Shown here in pieces: positions 21,379 through 24,180 of a stretch of 24,180 nucleotides of DNA. Made by a program: the position numbers and the translations under genes. Numbering within the stretch: position 1 is the first letter of the stretch; each line of letters opens with the position of its first letter. The notes beneath the pieces were generated by a model. That model ran no database searches and had not been told where the DNA came from. It saw only the letters and a list, made by a program, of their open reading frames with translations. Origin of the DNA: Sulfurimonas sp. (GTDB lineage: Bacteria > Campylobacterota > Campylobacteria > Campylobacterales > Sulfurimonadaceae); the NCBI RefSeq assembly GCF_023229025.1, contig NZ_JALOAA010000031.1, forward strand, positions 1 through 24,180, in the 5' to 3' direction.

Positions 21379-23226
21379 TTAAAAATCCTCTCCTTGGAAC
21401 ATCTCTGGTTTAAACTCTACAATTTTGTTTCTTCCGGTATTTTTAGCTTCATATAGAGCAGTATCTGCATACTTTATACATTTCCATATAGTGTCGCCGT
21501 CTGTCGGAAATTTTGCTATACCGATACTTAATGTCTTCTTTAGACTCTCAGATGATCCTACATCAAAAGATAGTGCGCCAAAAGCAGAGTGAATTTTTGT
21601 AGCAACCTTCATTATTCCATCATCTGTCGCATTGCTTAGTAGTATTAAAAACTCTTCTCCGCCGTATCGAATTGCCAAATCTGCTTCTCGAATACTGTTT
21701 TTAATTACCTTTGAGAGAGCTACAATCACTTTATCCCCCGTGTCATGCCCGTAAGTATCGTTTACCATCTTAAAGAAGTCTACATCAAGCATTAAGACGG
21801 CATAACTCTCTTTGTGTCTATTTGCATGGCTCATTATTTTATCTATAACTTCTTCTAGGAATCTTCTGTTATAAAGACCGGTCATGCCGTCACGAAGTGA
21901 AGTGTCTCTTAGTTTTTCCATCAGTATTTGACTCTCTATAACCGGTTTTGCCGCCTCAAGGTAGTGTCTTATGCTAGGAATATTTTTTTTCATAAGAGCG
22001 ACTTCATCTCTATTGTCTGAAGTCATGGAGACGACTAGAGAGACATCATGGTTTATGTTAAACGGGATACAGACATAATCAATATCAAGAGAGATGCAAG
22101 ATTGGCATAGATTTGGAAACTCGGTTGATATTGTAACACTATTGGTTCTGTGTGCTCTACACTCCAGCGCATTCTTATTTGTTTTTTCAAAGCAGATATT
22201 TTCTTCTTCTTCAGTAGTGTATATAAGTTTTCTCTCTGCAGTTACGTTGTTTACTTCATAAAAAGCAAAGTGACCGACATGGTATTTTAATTTTAGTATA
22301 TCTATAATTCTTGTATAGACTTCATCTTTTGAGCCGTCAAGTTCGATAGTCTTTTTAAATTTATAAATATCGGACAGTTCGCTAATAATAGTTTTTGCCT
22401 CATGAAGTGGGTCATTTGATAGTGCGGCTCCCTGTGGTATAAAAGTTGCAAGATTGTACTTTATATCTCCAAAGGTCTCTTGCATTTTTCTAAAGAGGGA
22501 ATTCATCTGCTCAACAACATTTTTAGCATCTCCACCGACTTTAGAGATAAACTCATGTGTAAAATCTCCACTATATGCCTTTTTAATACCGTTTTGAAGA
22601 TTTGAGAAGAGATTCATATATGGAGTTACATAGTAGTTAATTAATAATAAAACAACAATTATAAAGAGGAGATTTATACCTAATATCTTAAGTATAGTCA
22701 TCATACCGCTGCTTCTCATGTCGCTTATATCAAACTCCATGCTTATAATACCTAGCGTATCTCCTCTGTTTACATTATGACATGAGATGCAGTTTGTGTT
22801 GTCTGCAGGAGTTGAAGCTTTATATGGAATAGTTACTCTTAGAGTCGTATCTTTAGTATTTTCAGTAATTTTTTGGATGCTCTCACCCGTTTTTAGGACT
22901 TGCGCATCAAGAGCATCTCTGATTGTCTCAGAGTGCAGACCCTCTCCATATTGAGAGATGACATTTTCCCCTCTTGCAATCCAGAGCGATTTAATATTGT
23001 TACTTGTAGCGATTTTGTCTAAAAAATATTGTCTTTTATCCATCATGCCATTGACCATATGCGCGGTTAAACCATCTTTGACGATATTTGCTGCCATTTG
23101 AGATTTCTCTACTGCGCTGTTGATACTGTATTCTCTAAAATTTAGAGAAATATTTATAATCGTTGCAGTTGTTAATGCAAGAAGCATGAAGGTGACGATA
23201 ATTAGAAGTCTTGATTTTGTTGTCAT
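21379..23226 (-). CDS. Membrane diguanylate cyclase with periplasmic c-type heme sensor motif and GAF-like domain
   Basis: A 615-residue sensor that should make cyclic di-GMP. Helix 1 is at about 7-27, then a periplasmic sensor (28-175) containing CISCH (Cys146, Cys149, His150), the covalent heme c attachment motif. Helix 2 is at about 178-198, followed by a HAMP-like linker. A GAF-like domain (about 280-430) has a cysteine group (Cys345, Cys356, Cys374, Cys377). The C-terminal GGDEF domain (from about 437) is complete: DVDFF at 481-485, GGEEF at 522-526, and an inhibitory I-site RxxD (Arg513, Asp516) five residues before it, so product inhibition is expected. A redox or gas signal through heme is the natural inference. 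The ATG at 23224-23226 has only a weak ribosome site. It is convergent with mrp. Confidence 0.93.
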   Translation of the reverse strand: MTTKSRLLIIVTFMLLALTTATIINISLNFREYSINSAVEKSQMAANIVKDGLTAHMVNGMMDKRQYFLDKIATSNNIKSLWIARGENVISQYGEGLHSETIRDALDAQVLKTGESIQKITENTKDTTLRVTIPYKASTPADNTNCISCHNVNRGDTLGIISMEFDISDMRSSGMMTILKILGINLLFIIVVLLLINYYVTPYMNLFSNLQNGIKKAYSGDFTHEFISKVGGDAKNVVEQMNSLFRKMQETFGDIKYNLATFIPQGAALSNDPLHEAKTIISELSDIYKFKKTIELDGSKDEVYTRIIDILKLKYHVGHFAFYEVNNVTAERKLIYTTEEEENICFEKTNKNALECRAHRTNSVTISTEFPNLCQSCISLDIDYVCIPFNINHDVSLVVSMTSDNRDEVALMKKNIPSIRHYLEAAKPVIESQILMEKLRDTSLRDGMTGLYNRRFLEEVIDKIMSHANRHKESYAVLMLDVDFFKMVNDTYGHDTGDKVIVALSKVIKNSIREADLAIRYGGEEFLILLSNATDDGIMKVATKIHSAFGALSFDVGSSESLKKTLSIGIAKFPTDGDTIWKCIKYADTALYEAKNTGRNKIVEFKPEMFQGEDF

Positions 23227-23303
23227 GTAGAATGCTCTTTTATGGTAATATTGTTTTTTATAATATCTAAGTAAATATAAATTTAGTTTTAAATAAGAAA
23301 TAA

Positions 23304-24180
23304 TTATTCAACAGTTACACTTTTTGCCAAGTTTCTTGGCATATCAACATCATTACCCAATCTTATGGATACTTCTAAAGAGAGAAGTTGTAGAACAATC
23401 ATCATCTCAAAAAACTCTAACATGTAGTGCTCACAAGTTGAAATCTCTATAAAGTCATCTGCTTTATCAAACCCTATCTGACTTATTGCGCAGATAGTAG
23501 AATCCCTTGCACTCAGCTCTTCAACATTGCTTTTTGCTTTTTCATAGAGGAGATGTTTAGGTAGCAGTGCTATGGTAAAGAGTTCAGGATCGGCAAGTGC
23601 GATAGGACCGTGTTTCATCTCTCCAGCAGGATAGCCCTCCGCATGAAGATATGATATCTCTTTGAGCTTCAATGCACCCTCTAGCGCCAACGGATAGAAA
23701 ATATCTCTACCGATAAAGAAAAAGCCATGACCATGAAGATATCTTTTAGATAATCTTTTTATACGCTCATGCATCTCATCTGTAACTTTTACATGAGAGG
23801 GGACTTCACGGAGCAGTAATATATGTGAAGCTATCTCATTTTTGCTAAGTGAGTTTTTAAACTTGGCTACAAATAAAGAGAGCATCCAAAAAACAGTAAC
23901 CTGAGTGGCAAATGCTTTAGTTGAAGCGACCCCTTTTTCTATTCCGGCTCTTGTTAATATAGTCGCATCTGCTAATCTTACCATGGAGGAGTTGTCCACG
24001 TTACAGATAACCAATGTTTTAAGACCTGCTGCCTTTGCCATCTTTAGTGTCTCAAGCGTATCGGCAGTTTCACCACTCTGAGAGATTGCTACAAAAAGAG
24101 TCTGCTTGCTCATTATAGGCTCTCTATACCTAAACTCACTTGCAATCTCTAGTGAAGTTCTAATCTTTGAGTATCTCTCA
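23304..24180 (-). CDS. glmS: Glutamine-fructose-6-phosphate aminotransferase, C-terminal part
   Basis: The 3' part of GlmS, which makes glucosamine 6-phosphate from fructose 6-phosphate and glutamine, the first step toward UDP-GlcNAc for peptidoglycan and LPS. The frame is open to the window edge (ASEFRYREPI just before the internal ATG at 24113), so the N-terminal glutaminase half and the start are outside. Visible are both SIS sugar-isomerase domains, with AISQSGETADTL (first domain phosphosugar loop), STKAFATQV, the KLKEISYLHAEGYPAGEMKHG stretch of the isomerase site and the conserved C-terminal ending NLAKSVTVE. The internal ATG at 24113 is not the start. It lies 77 bases from the cyclase gene on the same strand; co-transcription is possible. 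Confidence 0.96.
   Translation of the reverse strand, partial: ERYSKIRTSLEIASEFRYREPIMSKQTLFVAISQSGETADTLETLKMAKAAGLKTLVICNVDNSSMVRLADATILTRAGIEKGVASTKAFATQVTVFWMLSLFVAKFKNSLSKNEIASHILLLREVPSHVKVTDEMHERIKRLSKRYLHGHGFFFIGRDIFYPLALEGALKLKEISYLHAEGYPAGEMKHGPIALADPELFTIALLPKHLLYEKAKSNVEELSARDSTICAISQIGFDKADDFIEISTCEHYMLEFFEMMIVLQLLSLEVSIRLGNDVDMPRNLAKSVTVE

Overview
The window is a dense, AT-rich stretch of bacterial chromosome with no gap longer than about 200 bases between genes. It looks like a free-living campylobacterotan (epsilonproteobacterium) close to Sulfurimonas. The grounds are the IspD-IspF fusion gene, an atypical HP1021-type response regulator beside it, frequent TTG starts, TATAAT -10 boxes without clear -35 boxes, and a large set of sensors. 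The genus is an inference; no rRNA, tRNA, CRISPR array, insertion sequence or phage gene was seen.

Layout. 1-2135 (+): the 3' part of a DEAD-box RNA helicase, a small four-helix membrane protein, and an exported SGNH esterase. 2171-2881 (-): a DUF445 membrane protein, divergent from 2962-6553 (+), an unknown protein followed by an RND efflux permease that has no adaptor or outer-membrane partner beside it. 6533-7049 (-): an exported rhodanese and a possible tiny membrane peptide. 7113-7481 (+): a small charged unknown protein. 7494-9890 (-): a chemoreceptor with a damaged zinc-binding CZB domain, and upstream of it a second four-helix membrane protein that has no normal start codon. 10040-11395 (+): glutamate dehydrogenase.

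11491-14014 (+) is an operon of a TorD-family chaperone, a cytoplasmic polyferredoxin with four [4Fe-4S] motifs, and a shikimate-dehydrogenase-like protein that has lost its catalytic residues. It ends in a block of four hairpins, the last an intrinsic terminator. A conserved-looking unknown gene follows (14159-14662).

14769-18457 (-) is a tightly packed operon read in the order ispDF, HP1021-like regulator, ATP-sulfurylase-like protein, pgpA. I recall the same order in Campylobacter jejuni (Cj1607-Cj1610). It links isoprenoid precursor synthesis, an atypical regulator and phospholipid synthesis. Divergent from it are thiC (18659-20041), with no visible TPP riboswitch, and mrp (20137-21243), which lacks the usual CxxC. 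The window ends with a diguanylate cyclase carrying a periplasmic c-type heme motif (21379-23226, -) and the 3' part of glmS (23304-24180, -).

The points most worth following are the TorD/polyferredoxin/AroE-like operon, the sulfurylase-like protein without its sulfate-binding motif, the CZB domain with two of four zinc ligands replaced, the membrane protein starting at ATC, and a two-copy intergenic element (14672-14727 and 21267-21321) whose hairpin is kept by compensatory changes.
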